From Motilimonas sp. E26 (GTDB lineage Bacteria; Pseudomonadota; Gammaproteobacteria; Enterobacterales; CBDFNC01): a stretch of DNA of 64,000 bases. The notes beneath the pieces were generated by a model. That model did not search any database, was not told the origin of the DNA, and worked only from the letters and a program-made list of their open reading frames with translations. The position numbers and the translations under genes are program-made. The stretch covers positions 1 through 64,000 of the forward strand of contig NZ_JAIBHJ010000002.1 of the NCBI RefSeq assembly GCF_021278025.1, in the 5' to 3' direction. This document shows, piece after piece, positions 8,529 through 18,194 of the stretch (position 1 is its first letter; every line of letters begins with the position of its first letter).

Positions 8529-9884
8529 TCAAAACTCTTCTATATTGCATATGGCATGCTTAACTTTTCCGTTCTGCGTTCTTGGAATGCTATCGACAAT
8601 AAATGTAACAACATCGATGCTATTACCCAGCTTTCTTTTAATATTGGATATTAGTAAAGAACGGCTAAAAGCATTATATTCACTAGCATCAACAACTAGT
8701 AAAACGTCAAGCTTTCTAATACTTTCTTGAATAAATTGGGCTGCATAAATCCCATTAATGTTCTTATACAATTGGCTAACCATTGTTAGCCTTTTTCCTC
8801 TATCTGTAATTAAATAATCTCGACTACGCCCCTCAACATTATCAACCACAGGATAATGTCGACCACAGGGACATTGCTTATTAGATAAGGTTACAAAATC
8901 ATTTGTTTTATATCTTAGAAAGGGAAACAAGTTATTGTTAAAATTAGTTCCAACTATCTCATGTAAACCACCATCTCTCTCATGGAATTCAACATAGCTA
9001 TAGTCAGTTAATTGATGGTAACGCCCATATTCACAAGTCCCAATAGCAGCCACTCGTTCAAATAGTCCATACCAATCAAAAACGGCACATTGAAATGTGC
9101 TTTCCAACAACTTTCTATCCCATATACTCAATGTTTCCGATGATGTAATGATCGCTTTTATCTTTCCAGGGTAATTCATCTTCCTATGTCGCAAATATTT
9201 TGCAATTGCAACAATAGACGAAGGATACGCCTGTATAATATTTGTGCCGAAATCAACCATTGCTTTTATATACAATGATATAGTTTTTTCTTCGAGGTGA
9301 AACGATGAGAAAAGTAGCATATTTTCAAAATATGAATATCGCCAAAATGGCGCTGTTAAGCTATCGACTGGCACAATCATGTCACCTCGCAACCAAGCTC
9401 TTTTATCACCGGGCTGATAGCCTGCCCACTTCAGCTGGCGCCAAACGAAAGCACTCTCCCTAATTACCGACTCTAGCGATTGGGGAACAGATAAAGGGAC
9501 ACCTGTTGTACCACTGCTAGCCCCCTTAATAGTGAAACCTTTATAGTTTTGATTTAAGAATAAATCGCCTCTTGTTAAATAGGTCGACTTTTCCATCAAT
9601 GGTAGCAGTTTTAGCACGTCAACATAATTATCGACATTATCAATGCTAAAATCTAACCTAGAATAATAAGGTGTATTTTCAAATGCATTTGTTACTTGCA
9701 AGCGTAACTGCTTATGAATAAAGTCATTGGCGCGATTTTTATCATATTCTAGCTGTTCAATCTCATCCTGAACCAGCCTCATAGCACGTCCTTCACGAAT
9801 AAATGAGCGAAAAACGGAACGAGAAGAAAGCAATAAGCTTTGCAAATAATGAGGTTGATTTTTATAAAACAACGACCTGAACAT
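8529..9884 (-). CDS. CapK/phenylacetate-CoA ligase-like adenylate-forming enzyme
   Basis: A 451-residue protein with the adenylate-forming P-loop G-A-S-S-G-T-T-G-V-P near residue 120, the core motif D-W-Y-G-L-F-E near 270, and the C-terminal hinge and lysine region ending R-T-Q-N-G-K-V-K-H. A cysteine-rich turn (C-P-C-G-R) precedes the hinge. This matches the CapK branch of phenylacetate-CoA ligase relatives found in capsule and exopolysaccharide clusters. These probably activate a carboxylic acid for attachment to the glycan; the acid is unknown. The start follows the GT4 stop by 13 bp, so it is in the wzx-wzy-GT operon. Confidence 0.8.
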   Translation of the reverse strand: MFRSLFYKNQPHYLQSLLLSSRSVFRSFIREGRAMRLVQDEIEQLEYDKNRANDFIHKQLRLQVTNAFENTPYYSRLDFSIDNVDNYVDVLKLLPLMEKSTYLTRGDLFLNQNYKGFTIKGASSGTTGVPLSVPQSLESVIRESAFVWRQLKWAGYQPGDKRAWLRGDMIVPVDSLTAPFWRYSYFENMLLFSSFHLEEKTISLYIKAMVDFGTNIIQAYPSSIVAIAKYLRHRKMNYPGKIKAIITSSETLSIWDRKLLESTFQCAVFDWYGLFERVAAIGTCEYGRYHQLTDYSYVEFHERDGGLHEIVGTNFNNNLFPFLRYKTNDFVTLSNKQCPCGRHYPVVDNVEGRSRDYLITDRGKRLTMVSQLYKNINGIYAAQFIQESIRKLDVLLVVDASEYNAFSRSLLISNIKRKLGNSIDVVTFIVDSIPRTQNGKVKHAICNIEEF

Positions 9885-9897
9885 CTATATAATTGTC

Positions 9898-10950
9898 CTA
9901 TGATAAAACATCACTGTCTAATTTTTTTGAAATAGAACTCCAACTCATATCCTTTACAGCCATAGTCTGATGAGAAGAATTAAAACTTCCTTTTCTATCA
10001 ACCAGTTTAGCTATACCGCGCGCAAAGTCATCTTCACTATCATTAACTAATACACCTAGATCATCTGTTAATATTTTCATCTGCGCGGATGTTCTTGTTC
10101 CTATAACAGCCATGCCCGCAGCAAGATATTCCAGTGTTTTTGTCACAGGCTGTACATCAAAATGTTCCGTCATAGGTACGAATGAAATACCAACATTCGC
10201 TTTTTCATAATAAGGGTTTAACTTGTTAAATGGGATCCTCCCATGAACGTTTACAATAGCTTCCAAACCAAGACTTTTCACCAATGCTTTAAGCTCGTCA
10301 ACTTCATTTGCGTAGCCATCGCCGATAATGTCGTAAGAAACAATGGAGCCGTCGGATGAACTTTTCAAATATGTAGCTAGACCTGTTACTGTTTTATGGA
10401 TATCCCTACAAGATAAAGTACCTACGTAAAGCAAAGATAAAGAATTAAAAGCTTTATCCTCTAATTGAAATTCGGGGCAACCAAGTGGAATAATGCTATA
10501 TTTTGAAATATTTAAAAAATCAGCAACAGATTTTGATATTACGGTTATTTTTTTAAAAAACAAAGATTCAAGCTTAAGCGTTTCATTGAATACTAAACGA
10601 TATAAATAACTATTATCTATAGCTACCGTTCTTATATCCATAATATAATCATTTTTACCACCAAACAGTTTGACCAAGCTACATAGCCTAAAGTATTTCA
10701 CAAATACTGTTGCATTTTTATCTTTAACCACTGATGCACAAAACCTAGCAAATCCAAACCATCGCTTAAAACCTTTATCATTACATTTATACTCTATAAC
10801 ATCTACACCACTTTCTGATATGGCCTCCATTCCATAATAGAAAGAGATATATACGACGTCATAATCATTTTTTAAATTTTTAGCATATTGATAAGTATCA
10901 ATTAGATAACCAAACTGATTGGGGCAAATAATGTATAACTTTTTTTTCAT
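9898..10950 (-). CDS. glycosyltransferase family 4 (GT-B fold)
   Basis: A 350-residue protein with a GT-B two-domain layout. The N-terminal domain starts M-K-K-K-L-Y-I-I-C-P. The C-terminal nucleotide-binding domain has L-L-Y-V-G-T-L-S near 180, I-I-G-D-G-Y near 214, V-H-G-R-I-P-F near 245, and the acceptor/donor motif L-E-Y-L-A-A-G-M-A-V-I-G-T near 290. It likely adds one sugar to the repeat unit on undecaprenyl phosphate at the inner face of the membrane. It sits 10 bp after the polymerase gene in the same operon. Donor and linkage cannot be read from sequence. Confidence 0.85.
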   Translation of the reverse strand: MKKKLYIICPNQFGYLIDTYQYAKNLKNDYDVVYISFYYGMEAISESGVDVIEYKCNDKGFKRWFGFARFCASVVKDKNATVFVKYFRLCSLVKLFGGKNDYIMDIRTVAIDNSYLYRLVFNETLKLESLFFKKITVISKSVADFLNISKYSIIPLGCPEFQLEDKAFNSLSLLYVGTLSCRDIHKTVTGLATYLKSSSDGSIVSYDIIGDGYANEVDELKALVKSLGLEAIVNVHGRIPFNKLNPYYEKANVGISFVPMTEHFDVQPVTKTLEYLAAGMAVIGTRTSAQMKILTDDLGVLVNDSEDDFARGIAKLVDRKGSFNSSHQTMAVKDMSWSSISKKLDSDVLS

Positions 10951-10959
10951 AAAATAGAC

Positions 10960-12297
10960 CTAATTTTTATGCATTCTAAAGCTTAAACTGATGCAGATAG
11001 CAAAAGCTAGCAAAGTAAAAGAAACTACATTAACCTGCATAACCAAAGAGTATACAGGATATAAAAACATAGTTAAAAAAATAAATACAGAACCAGATGA
11101 GAATATAGATACGTATACATTTTCATTTCGCCTCTCTATCAACGAATCTCTTAATAAACTAACCAGAAAAGCTAGCAGTATCATTACCCCTATGATCCCT
11201 ACATCCCATAAATAAGCAGTAAACTGAGTACTAGCAAAAAGCAAAGGTGACCCAAACACAACTGCTTCGGGAACAGTATCATTAGAACCTTTAGAAGAGG
11301 TTAGCCCATATCCGATATAAGCCTCAGCTGGCCAATATTTAGTTTGTTTTTCAAACCACATTTGAATTGCAAGGCCCCTACTAACTTCTGTGCTATCAAA
11401 ATCCCCCCCCTCTTGTTCTACAAAATACTCCTCATAAATGTTAACCACATATTCATCCATCCCCCTTCCTTCTCTTGCTCCTGTACTATAATTTTGGTTA
11501 TAGTTATATAATACGAGAAACAAAAAACCAAAAACCAAGAAAAGAGATGAAAAGATAACTTTAGGCCTTTTTATGTCTTTTAATTCCAAAACTGAGATCA
11601 TAATAAAAAACACTAAAGCGAGAACGATTTTAACTTCGATAAAAAATATTGTTCCAGCAGATAAGAATAGTGCTATATAATCAAACATCCCAGCTATATT
11701 TTTTCTCATCCTAGCAATACAAAGAGTAATGAAATAACATTGAAACAGTAGAAAGCCAGCACTATTTCCCCCTGCGCCTTCTGGGTTAAAGCCAAAGGTA
11801 CCAACTATTAAATCCCAATCCATCTCACGACCAGAAAGAGAGTTATGGGCAACAAATAGGAATTGGTGAACAACAAATGGAATTTGTATAATTGATATCC
11901 ATCTAATCTGCTTATAAAATAGCTCTAGACTTACTTCATTAAAACGTACATAAGAAAGACAATACAAAAGAACTGTTGGAATGAGATAGTCTTTAAAGGC
12001 AACTTTTTGCAGCTCAAACACTTCAGTTAAAAATAAAAAACTAACAAACAAATAAAACAACCAAACCAATAAAATAGAAGAAGATAATGTATGCTTTATG
12101 CCCTGATTTAACGCAAATAGAAACAACCAGAAAGCTAATGCCAAAAAAGCTATATTCCCCAACCAATAAAGCTCTGGAACTCCTAAATAACTGGCAAAAA
12201 CACCGATAAAAACAAGATTTAATGTAACAACTAATGACAAAAACATATTTTCGCCAAAACCATTAAACAGCACATTTAGAGAGTTTCTACTTAGCAT
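10960..12297 (-). CDS. Wzy-like polysaccharide polymerase / O-antigen ligase family membrane protein
   Basis: A 445-residue integral membrane protein with about ten to twelve hydrophobic helices and one large hydrophilic loop (about 270-345) before the last helices, the usual shape of Wzy polymerases and WaaL ligases. Sequence conservation in this group is low, so the call rests on topology and position between a flippase and a glycosyltransferase. It would join lipid-linked repeat units in the periplasm. It overlaps the flippase gene by 7 bp, consistent with translational coupling. Confidence 0.75.
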   Translation of the reverse strand: MLSRNSLNVLFNGFGENMFLSLVVTLNLVFIGVFASYLGVPELYWLGNIAFLALAFWLFLFALNQGIKHTLSSSILLVWLFYLFVSFLFLTEVFELQKVAFKDYLIPTVLLYCLSYVRFNEVSLELFYKQIRWISIIQIPFVVHQFLFVAHNSLSGREMDWDLIVGTFGFNPEGAGGNSAGFLLFQCYFITLCIARMRKNIAGMFDYIALFLSAGTIFFIEVKIVLALVFFIMISVLELKDIKRPKVIFSSLFLVFGFLFLVLYNYNQNYSTGAREGRGMDEYVVNIYEEYFVEQEGGDFDSTEVSRGLAIQMWFEKQTKYWPAEAYIGYGLTSSKGSNDTVPEAVVFGSPLLFASTQFTAYLWDVGIIGVMILLAFLVSLLRDSLIERRNENVYVSIFSSGSVFIFLTMFLYPVYSLVMQVNVVSFTLLAFAICISLSFRMHKN

Positions 12298-13544
12298 GCA
12301 ATAGCCTTAGAATTTTTAATTAATCGATAGCAAATACAGAATGAAACAATCATCATTATCATGGAAATAATTGAATAAACTTGTACCGCAAATAAAAAAC
12401 CGAAATTAATACTAAAAAAAACACCAATAGTAATTGCGACTGAATTAGAAATCTGCCAATAAAAATCAATATCTTGCCTACCCAGCACTAAGTATGAATG
12501 TGTTAATGGGCTCAAAATTAAAATAGCTAAAAAATTTGGCAGCAAAGCTATTGCATAATCTGATACAGGTAACCATTCATCCCCAAGAAAGAAGCTAGAT
12601 AAATAGCCGGAGAAAAAAACAACTACTACTGAAATAGCAATACCGATCAGACAAGTGAATATTGATATTCTTTTAAAGTTTTTTAAAGCGGCAATAGGGT
12701 TAACCAGTACTTCCCGTTTAATAACATCAGATGTAGCACTGGTTATAATATTTGCAGGCGCAATAAGAAACTTTATAGCGATGGCATACATGCCGATTTG
12801 AGCTGCATTATCGCTTATCAGCAATCCTGAAAGTAGAATAATCGCCCCACTAGTATAGCCCCTTAAAAAATGCGCTGGCGTTAAGTAAAGGACAGTTCTT
12901 CTAACTTTGGGCCAAAGTTGCTGTATCGATTTTTTATTAACTACATTATCTTCTTGGCTCTGAACGTTAGTATTGCGCATAAATAAAATATCAGAAAGCA
13001 GGTTGGCACAAGCAAAAGATGCAAAAATAGACGTAAAGCTAACGTAGCCAAAATAGTATAGAGCTAAAAATAAAATTGGAAAAATAGCAGCACGACTGAC
13101 TCTGGCTTTAGCGTTGTTCATAAAATTGCCAAAGCGAATATTTTTTTGAACCCTAAATTCAAAGCAACACATACTATAAAGTGATAAGAAAAAGACAAGA
13201 GTCGTCACCCACCAAGATAGTTCATTTGAACCATAAATAAAGAGCAACCCCACTGCAGTAATTGAAGAAGAGATTAGCAGATAGCGATTAAAAATTTTTT
13301 CGAGAATTTCGATTTGTTTATCTTCAATATTAAAAACTGAAAACTCCAGTTTTAATGTACAGAAAACACACAACACAGTTAACAAAGAAAAATAATATGT
13401 ATACTCACCAAAAACGTCAGGACCAGATAGCCTTGCAATAAGAGGGACGCTAGCAAATGAAATTAGCTGTGCAGCAGCAACTCCCCCTCCAGTCGTAAGA
13501 TACGCGCCAAGATTATCAATTTTTAAACGTTTCATTACAGCCAT
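12291..13544 (-). CDS. Wzx-like polysaccharide flippase (MOP superfamily)
   Basis: A 417-residue protein with about twelve membrane helices. The N-terminus has G-G-G-V-A-A-A-Q-L-I-S followed by P-L-I-A-R-L-S-G-P-D-V-F-G-E-Y, the typical opening of polysaccharide biosynthesis MOP exporters. It moves undecaprenyl-linked repeat units to the periplasmic face. It is the first gene after the terminator-like hairpin that follows wecC, and its 3' end overlaps the polymerase gene. The start lies just downstream of that hairpin, so its operon is either read through from wecBC or has its own weak promoter. Confidence 0.88.
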   Translation of the reverse strand: MAVMKRLKIDNLGAYLTTGGGVAAAQLISFASVPLIARLSGPDVFGEYTYYFSLLTVLCVFCTLKLEFSVFNIEDKQIEILEKIFNRYLLISSSITAVGLLFIYGSNELSWWVTTLVFFLSLYSMCCFEFRVQKNIRFGNFMNNAKARVSRAAIFPILFLALYYFGYVSFTSIFASFACANLLSDILFMRNTNVQSQEDNVVNKKSIQQLWPKVRRTVLYLTPAHFLRGYTSGAIILLSGLLISDNAAQIGMYAIAIKFLIAPANIITSATSDVIKREVLVNPIAALKNFKRISIFTCLIGIAISVVVVFFSGYLSSFFLGDEWLPVSDYAIALLPNFLAILILSPLTHSYLVLGRQDIDFYWQISNSVAITIGVFFSINFGFLFAVQVYSIISMIMMIVSFCICYRLIKNSKAIAC

Positions 13545-13570
13545 TCACACAAACCTTAGATTTATAAAAT

Positions 13571-13600
13571 AAAAAAGGCCCTGCGTAGTATTGCAGGGCC
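13571..13600 (-). terminator. intrinsic terminator between wecC and the flippase gene
   Basis: Perfect 8-bp stem: GGCCCTGC at 13577-13584 pairs with GCAGGGCC at 13593-13600. On the minus strand it is followed by six T residues. It lies 7 bp after the wecC stop and just before the flippase gene, inside what otherwise looks like one long operon. Confidence 0.85.
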
Positions 13601-13606
13601 AAACAC

Positions 13607-14848
13607 TTATCCCATAATTCCGCGAGTATCAATAACCACCTTGGTAGCGAACTGCGTTTTATCTGCTGCTTTAAACTGTTTATGGTCAACCAGTACAACG
13701 ATTATATTAGCTTTCTCTAAAGCTGTTTCTAGCGTTACCTGCTCAACACCAGCCTTAATTAGCTTTTCTGGTAAACTATGCACGTTTGGCTCAACAGCAA
13801 GTAGTTGCCCAACATTTTTTGCTGCTAGCTCTTCAACAATTTGTAGTGCTGGACTTTCACGTAAATCATCAATGTCAGCTTTAAAAGCTAAACCAAGGCA
13901 AGCAATAACTGGTCGCTTAAATTCATCAGCTGCTTTTTCAATTTGCGAGATCACATAGTAAGGTTTTTCATCATTAGTTAAACGCGCCTGACGAATAATT
14001 TTTGCTTCTTCTGGGCAGCTATCGACAATAAACCATGGGTCGACTGCGATACAATGACCACCAACACCTGGGCCAGGGCTTAAGATATTTACACGTGGGT
14101 GGCGATTGGCAAGCTTAATCAACTCCCACACATTAATTTTTAGCTTGTCACTAATAACAGAAAGCTCGTTGGCAAAAGCAATGTTGACATCACGGAATGA
14201 GTTTTCCGTTAGTTTGGCCATTTCAGCAGTACGAGCGTTGGTGATAATACATTCACCGCGTACAAAAGTTTTGTATAGATCTACCGCTCGCTCACTACAA
14301 GCTTTAGACATACCACCAATAACACGGTCATTTGCAACTAGCTCTTGCAGTACATAGCCAGGTAGAACTCGCTCAGGGCAATGAGCAACTTTAATGTCGG
14401 CAATATCACCTGCGTCTTGTGGGAAACTTAAATCCGGACGCGCTTCTTTTAACCAACCAGCTAGTTTTTCTGTAGCGCCAACCGGAGAGGTTGATTCAAG
14501 GATAACAAGGTTGCCCTTTTCTAATACTGGAGCAATGGCCTTAGCCGCTGCTTCAATATATTTAAGATCAGGTGCATTGCCTTCTTTAAAAGGTGTTGGC
14601 ACAGCGATCATAAACGCTTCAGCTGGCTCTGGAGTCGTTGTTGCGCGTAAGTTACCCGTTGTAACAACACCACGAACAACAATGTCTAAATCGGGCTCAA
14701 CAATGTGGATATTACCTTGATTAATGGTATCGACTGCGGCTTGGTTGACGTCAACGCCAACTACTTCAATACCACGAGAAGCAACAACAGCTGCAGTTGG
14801 TAAGCCAATGTACCCTAGGCCGATTACGGAGACTTTCTTAAATGACAT
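13607..14848 (-). CDS. wecC: UDP-N-acetyl-D-mannosamine dehydrogenase
   Basis: A 413-residue nucleotide-sugar dehydrogenase. The N-terminal Rossmann motif is G-L-G-Y-I-G-L-P-T-A; T-S-P-V-G-A-T-E lies mid-domain; the active-site loop is G-P-G-V-G-G-H-C-I-A-V-D-P with the catalytic cysteine; and the C-terminal domain has G-L-A-F-K-A-D-I-D-D-L-R-E-S-P. These match WecC, which oxidises UDP-ManNAc to UDP-ManNAcA with two NAD+. The 2-epimerase gene lies directly upstream. The start has AAGGAAT six bases before it. Length is within the family norm. Confidence 0.93.
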   Translation of the reverse strand: MSFKKVSVIGLGYIGLPTAAVVASRGIEVVGVDVNQAAVDTINQGNIHIVEPDLDIVVRGVVTTGNLRATTTPEPAEAFMIAVPTPFKEGNAPDLKYIEAAAKAIAPVLEKGNLVILESTSPVGATEKLAGWLKEARPDLSFPQDAGDIADIKVAHCPERVLPGYVLQELVANDRVIGGMSKACSERAVDLYKTFVRGECIITNARTAEMAKLTENSFRDVNIAFANELSVISDKLKINVWELIKLANRHPRVNILSPGPGVGGHCIAVDPWFIVDSCPEEAKIIRQARLTNDEKPYYVISQIEKAADEFKRPVIACLGLAFKADIDDLRESPALQIVEELAAKNVGQLLAVEPNVHSLPEKLIKAGVEQVTLETALEKANIIVVLVDHKQFKAADKTQFATKVVIDTRGIMG

Positions 14849-14898
14849 GGTTATTCCTTTACAATTTTGGTGTCTTTAGACGAATTTAAATTTTTGTT

Positions 14899-14972
14899 TT
14901 TTGCGGTATCAATACCGCTCCTACTGATTTTCTTTTCACATGCTATCGCGCGTAAATGCAGCTACTACAGAG
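14899..14972. repeat. REP-like extragenic palindrome, copy A
   Basis: Between wecB and wecC. The palindrome GCGGTAT-CA-ATACCGC at 14903-14918 is followed by TCCTAC. A degenerate inverted partner (AGAGCGGCATTCGATAC) lies near 14955-14972. The format (a Tn-GC lead, short palindrome, then CTCCTAC) is shared with copies at 18073, 28681, 28817, 35974 and 36021. It may form a stem-loop in the wecB-wecC transcript. Confidence 0.6.
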
Positions 14973-14984
14973 CGGCATTCGATA

Positions 14985-16115
14985 CTATTTAGCGAAGTGC
15001 TGTTTAATTTTGTTGATGATGCGTTCACATGCTTTGCCGTCACCGTATGGGTTATGGGCTCGGCTCATGGCTTCATATTCCGCTTCATTAGTTAATAGGC
15101 TTTCAACTGCGCTAATAATAGCTTGCTTGTCGGTGCCGACTAATTTCACCGTCCCCGCTTCTACCGCTTCAGGGCGTTCAGTGGTGTCACGCATAACTAA
15201 TACAGGCTTGCCTAGTGATGGCGCTTCTTCTTGAATACCGCCTGAGTCTGTTAAGATGATGTTCGCCTGGTTCATCAGGTAAACAAACGGCAGATAATCT
15301 TGTGGCTCAATTAGGTGAACATTATTTACATCTTTAAGGATGCGGTTGACTGGCTCACGAACATTTGGGTTCAAATGCACTGGGTATAGCACTTGGCTTT
15401 CAGGGTATTTTTGGGCAATTTCAACTAACGCTTCACAGATACGCTCAAACCCACCACCGAAACTTTCACGGCGATGACCAGTAACTAAGATCAACTTTTT
15501 AGTTGAGTCTAGTTCAGGGAATTTTGCCGCTAGGGTTGCATTTAAGTCTGTATCTTGTGCTAGCTTCTCTTTTATTAAAAATAATGCATCAATAACGGTA
15601 TTACCCGTGGTAGCAATACCGCTTGCAGCAATACCTTCTTGAAGTAAGTTTTGCTCAGAAGTACTGGTAGGTGCAAAGTGTAACGTGGCTATTGCACCAG
15701 TTAGCTTTCGGTTACCTTCTTCTGGCCAAGGCGAATATATGTTGCCAGTACGCAAACCAGCTTCAACATGACCCACAGCAATTTGTTGATAGTAAGCAGC
15801 TAAGCTAGTTGAAAGCGTTGTCGCCGTGTCACCATGGACAAGCACAATATGAGGTTTGAATTCTTCTAAAACTGGCTTTAAGCCCATTAGTATGTTAGAT
15901 GTAACGTCATATAATGATTGACCTGGCTTCATTATATTCAGGTCATATTCTGGCTCAATTTCAAATAAGTTAAGCACTTGGTCAAGCATTTCACGATGCT
16001 GTGCCGTTACACAGACTTTAGCCTCGATACCTTCAGCTTTAGATAATGCATGTACTAATGGCGCCATTTTAATGGCTTCCGGGCGCGTACCAAATACAGA
16101 TAAAACCTTGATCAT
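14985..16115 (-). CDS. wecB: UDP-N-acetylglucosamine 2-epimerase (non-hydrolysing)
   Basis: A 376-residue protein with the standard epimerase landmarks: [11 protein letters not shown] near the N-terminus, V-H-G-D-T-A-T-T near 93, H-V-E-A-G-L-R-T-G near 116, G-H-R-R-E-S-F-G near 216, and [10 protein letters not shown] with R-D-T-T-E-R-P-E near 290-315. It interconverts UDP-GlcNAc and UDP-ManNAc in the cytoplasm, feeding WecC. The 136-bp gap to wecC contains a REP-like palindrome, so the two are probably one transcript with differential decay. Confidence 0.95.
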   Translation of the reverse strand: MIKVLSVFGTRPEAIKMAPLVHALSKAEGIEAKVCVTAQHREMLDQVLNLFEIEPEYDLNIMKPGQSLYDVTSNILMGLKPVLEEFKPHIVLVHGDTATTLSTSLAAYYQQIAVGHVEAGLRTGNIYSPWPEEGNRKLTGAIATLHFAPTSTSEQNLLQEGIAASGIATTGNTVIDALFLIKEKLAQDTDLNATLAAKFPELDSTKKLILVTGHRRESFGGGFERICEALVEIAQKYPESQVLYPVHLNPNVREPVNRILKDVNNVHLIEPQDYLPFVYLMNQANIILTDSGGIQEEAPSLGKPVLVMRDTTERPEAVEAGTVKLVGTDKQAIISAVESLLTNEAEYEAMSRAHNPYGDGKACERIINKIKQHFAK

Positions 16116-16503
16116 ACTAAAACATCCCTAACTATAAATTGATGGCGTTAAAAGGCTCAGCATCATGTTACAAATGCTGGTTAAACCTCGATGACTCTTA
16201 GCTGGGTGATGTGGATATTAAAGGCTGATTCCCTTCGTTGTATTCCACACATCCATGCGTGAGACTATTTTGATCATTAAATAAATAATAAAAAGTGAGA
16301 GCTTGATCTAATTAATTGCTCGCACATTGTATGCATTACAATTAGTTTATCAAGTGTTCAAAGACACTTTAATGACAGGGTATCAGAGGGTTTGATGTTA
16401 AAACAATGATTTACAAGTGATAGTCTATTTACATTTTTGGATCAAATTTTATTTCTAGGCAAAAGACTGATACTCAAGCTCACCCTTTTGCCTGAGAAAA
16501 TAT
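16116..16503. other. gap between ugd and wecB with a terminator-like inverted repeat
   Basis: AGGCAAAAG at 16457-16465 pairs exactly with CTTTTGCCT at 16485-16493 across 19 bases. On the minus strand this lies just after ugd and is followed by an A+T-rich stretch without a clean T-run, so termination would be weak. The rest probably carries the wecB promoter. I found no ops/JUMPStart-like element. Confidence 0.45.
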
Positions 16504-17835
16504 TTACCTCTTTACCTGACGGCCAATCGAGTAATACGTTATTCCTCTCTTGCGCATATTTTCTGGTAAATAAAGGTTACGTCCGTCGAAAATAACGGGA
16601 GTAGACAACTCTTCTTTAATCAGGTCGTAATCAGGCGCTCTAAAGCTTTGCCACTCAGTACAGATAACCAGCGCATCAGCTCTTCTAAGAGCAGCTTCTT
16701 TTGTCCCCATTAAGGTGAAATCATCACGTGTGCCATAAATGCGCTGCGCTTCTTCCATCGCTTCAGGATCGTAAGCTTGCACGCTGGCACCTGCTTGCCA
16801 TAACGCTTCTATTAACACTCGGCTCGCAGCTTCACGCATATCATCTGTATTCGGCTTAAATGAAAGGCCCCATAGCGCGATAGTTTTCCCCTTAACATCT
16901 CCATTAAAGTGCTGAGAGATATATTCAAATAACTTTTGTTTTTGACGCGCATTTACAGACTCAACAGACTTTAAAACTTGCGGGTCATAGCCAATGTTCT
17001 CTGCGGTTTTGATTAAAGCTTGTACATCTTTCGGGAAACAAGATCCGCCATAGCCACAGCCGGGGTAAATAAAGTGGTAGCCAATGCGTTCATCTGAGCC
17101 AATGCCCTTACGCACCATCTCAATATCTGCCCCTAACCTTTCTGATAAGTTGGCGATTTCATTCATAAAGCTAATTTTGGTTGCTAGCATACAGTTAGCC
17201 GCATATTTGGTTAGCTCGGCGCTGCGCACATCCATTACTATGATGCGATCATGGCTACGGTTAAATGGGGCATATAGCTCGCGCATCAACTCTTCGGCCT
17301 CTTTATCAGCGGTGCCAATAATAATGCGGTCAGGTTTTTTACAATCGTTAACTGCCGCTCCTTCTTTTAAAAACTCAGGATTAGAGATTACTGAAAAATT
17401 AACATCCTGGTTTCTTGCTGAAAGAACACTTTCAACTTTAGCTTTTACCTTATCGGCGGTGCCAACCGGCACTGTCGATTTATTGATAATGACTTTAGGG
17501 CTTTGCATGTGTGTTGCGATAGTTTCTGCAACAGCGAGAACGTATTTTAAATCGGCCGAACCATCTTCATCGGGCGGTGTGCCAACTGCGATAAATTGCA
17601 GCTGACCAAATTCAACACCTGCTTTAGCATCAGTAGTAAAGTTCAACCGACCTGCTTGGTAGTTAAATTCTACTAATGGTGTTAAACCTGGCTCGTAGAT
17701 AGGGATTATGCCTTTCTTAAGCGCTTCTATTTTATTTTCATCTATATCCACACAGCAAACACTGTGACCAGCATCCGCCAATACAGCCGCTTGAACTAAA
17801 CCAACATAACCAATGCCAAAAACGGTAATTTTCAT
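16504..17835 (-). CDS. ugd: UDP-glucose 6-dehydrogenase
   Basis: A 443-residue dehydrogenase: Rossmann motif G-I-G-Y-V-G-L at 7-13, S-T-V-P-V-G-T near 120, [10 protein letters not shown] near 158, catalytic loop [12 protein letters not shown] near 258-269, and [14 protein letters not shown] near 323. It converts UDP-glucose to UDP-glucuronate, a common precursor of acidic polysaccharides. With wecB and wecC this locus can supply two uronic acids, pointing to an acidic glycan. The start has a weak binding site (GAGC). Confidence 0.93.
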   Translation of the reverse strand: MKITVFGIGYVGLVQAAVLADAGHSVCCVDIDENKIEALKKGIIPIYEPGLTPLVEFNYQAGRLNFTTDAKAGVEFGQLQFIAVGTPPDEDGSADLKYVLAVAETIATHMQSPKVIINKSTVPVGTADKVKAKVESVLSARNQDVNFSVISNPEFLKEGAAVNDCKKPDRIIIGTADKEAEELMRELYAPFNRSHDRIIVMDVRSAELTKYAANCMLATKISFMNEIANLSERLGADIEMVRKGIGSDERIGYHFIYPGCGYGGSCFPKDVQALIKTAENIGYDPQVLKSVESVNARQKQKLFEYISQHFNGDVKGKTIALWGLSFKPNTDDMREAASRVLIEALWQAGASVQAYDPEAMEEAQRIYGTRDDFTLMGTKEAALRRADALVICTEWQSFRAPDYDLIKEELSTPVIFDGRNLYLPENMRKRGITYYSIGRQVKR

Positions 17836-18072
17836 ATTATTGCTCTGTAAGTTACACAGTTAAGCGATATGCTCACCTGTCTTTATAACTAAATATCTCT
17901 AGTGTTCATAATTACAATCTGAGTTGCAAGTATCCTAGCCTTTTGGCTGATGTTTTTGCCTGATTTACAGCAATTGTTATCGATTTTTTTTCATTCCCAA
18001 CGGTTATTCCCTAAGCAAGCTCAGCTTCGGGTGTGGTGAATACTGTGAATGCTTTGGTTATGGCGCGTAGGC

Positions 18073-18097
18073 TTTCGCAGCATAAATGCTGCTCCTT
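18073..18097. repeat. REP-like extragenic palindrome, copy B
   Basis: TTTC, then palindrome GCAGCAT-AA-ATGCTGC at 18077-18092, then TCCTT. Same format as the other REP-like copies in the window, with a different palindrome sequence. It lies between ugd (upstream side) and the chitinase terminator, in a 359-bp gap that otherwise shows no gene. Confidence 0.6.
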
Positions 18098-18116
18098 CGA
18101 TCCATTTTTATACCAC

Positions 18117-18146
18117 AAAAAAAGGCCAACTTACGTTGGCCTTTTT
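18117..18146 (-). terminator. bidirectional intrinsic terminator after the first chitinase gene
   Basis: AAAGGCCAAC at 18121-18130 pairs with GTTGGCCTTT at 18135-18144 around a TTAC loop. There are A residues on one side and T residues on the other, so it can work in both directions. On the minus strand it ends the chitinase transcript. Confidence 0.9.
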
Positions 18147-18194
18147 GCTTCATGCATTAATTAGCATGCTATGTCATTTGTGTTTAGTTGCCAA

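Noticed and set aside
16116-18194. ops/JUMPStart element for RfaH at the head of the polysaccharide locus
   Set aside because: Searched by eye in the gaps upstream of wecB and ugd; no GGCGGTAGC-like core found on either strand.
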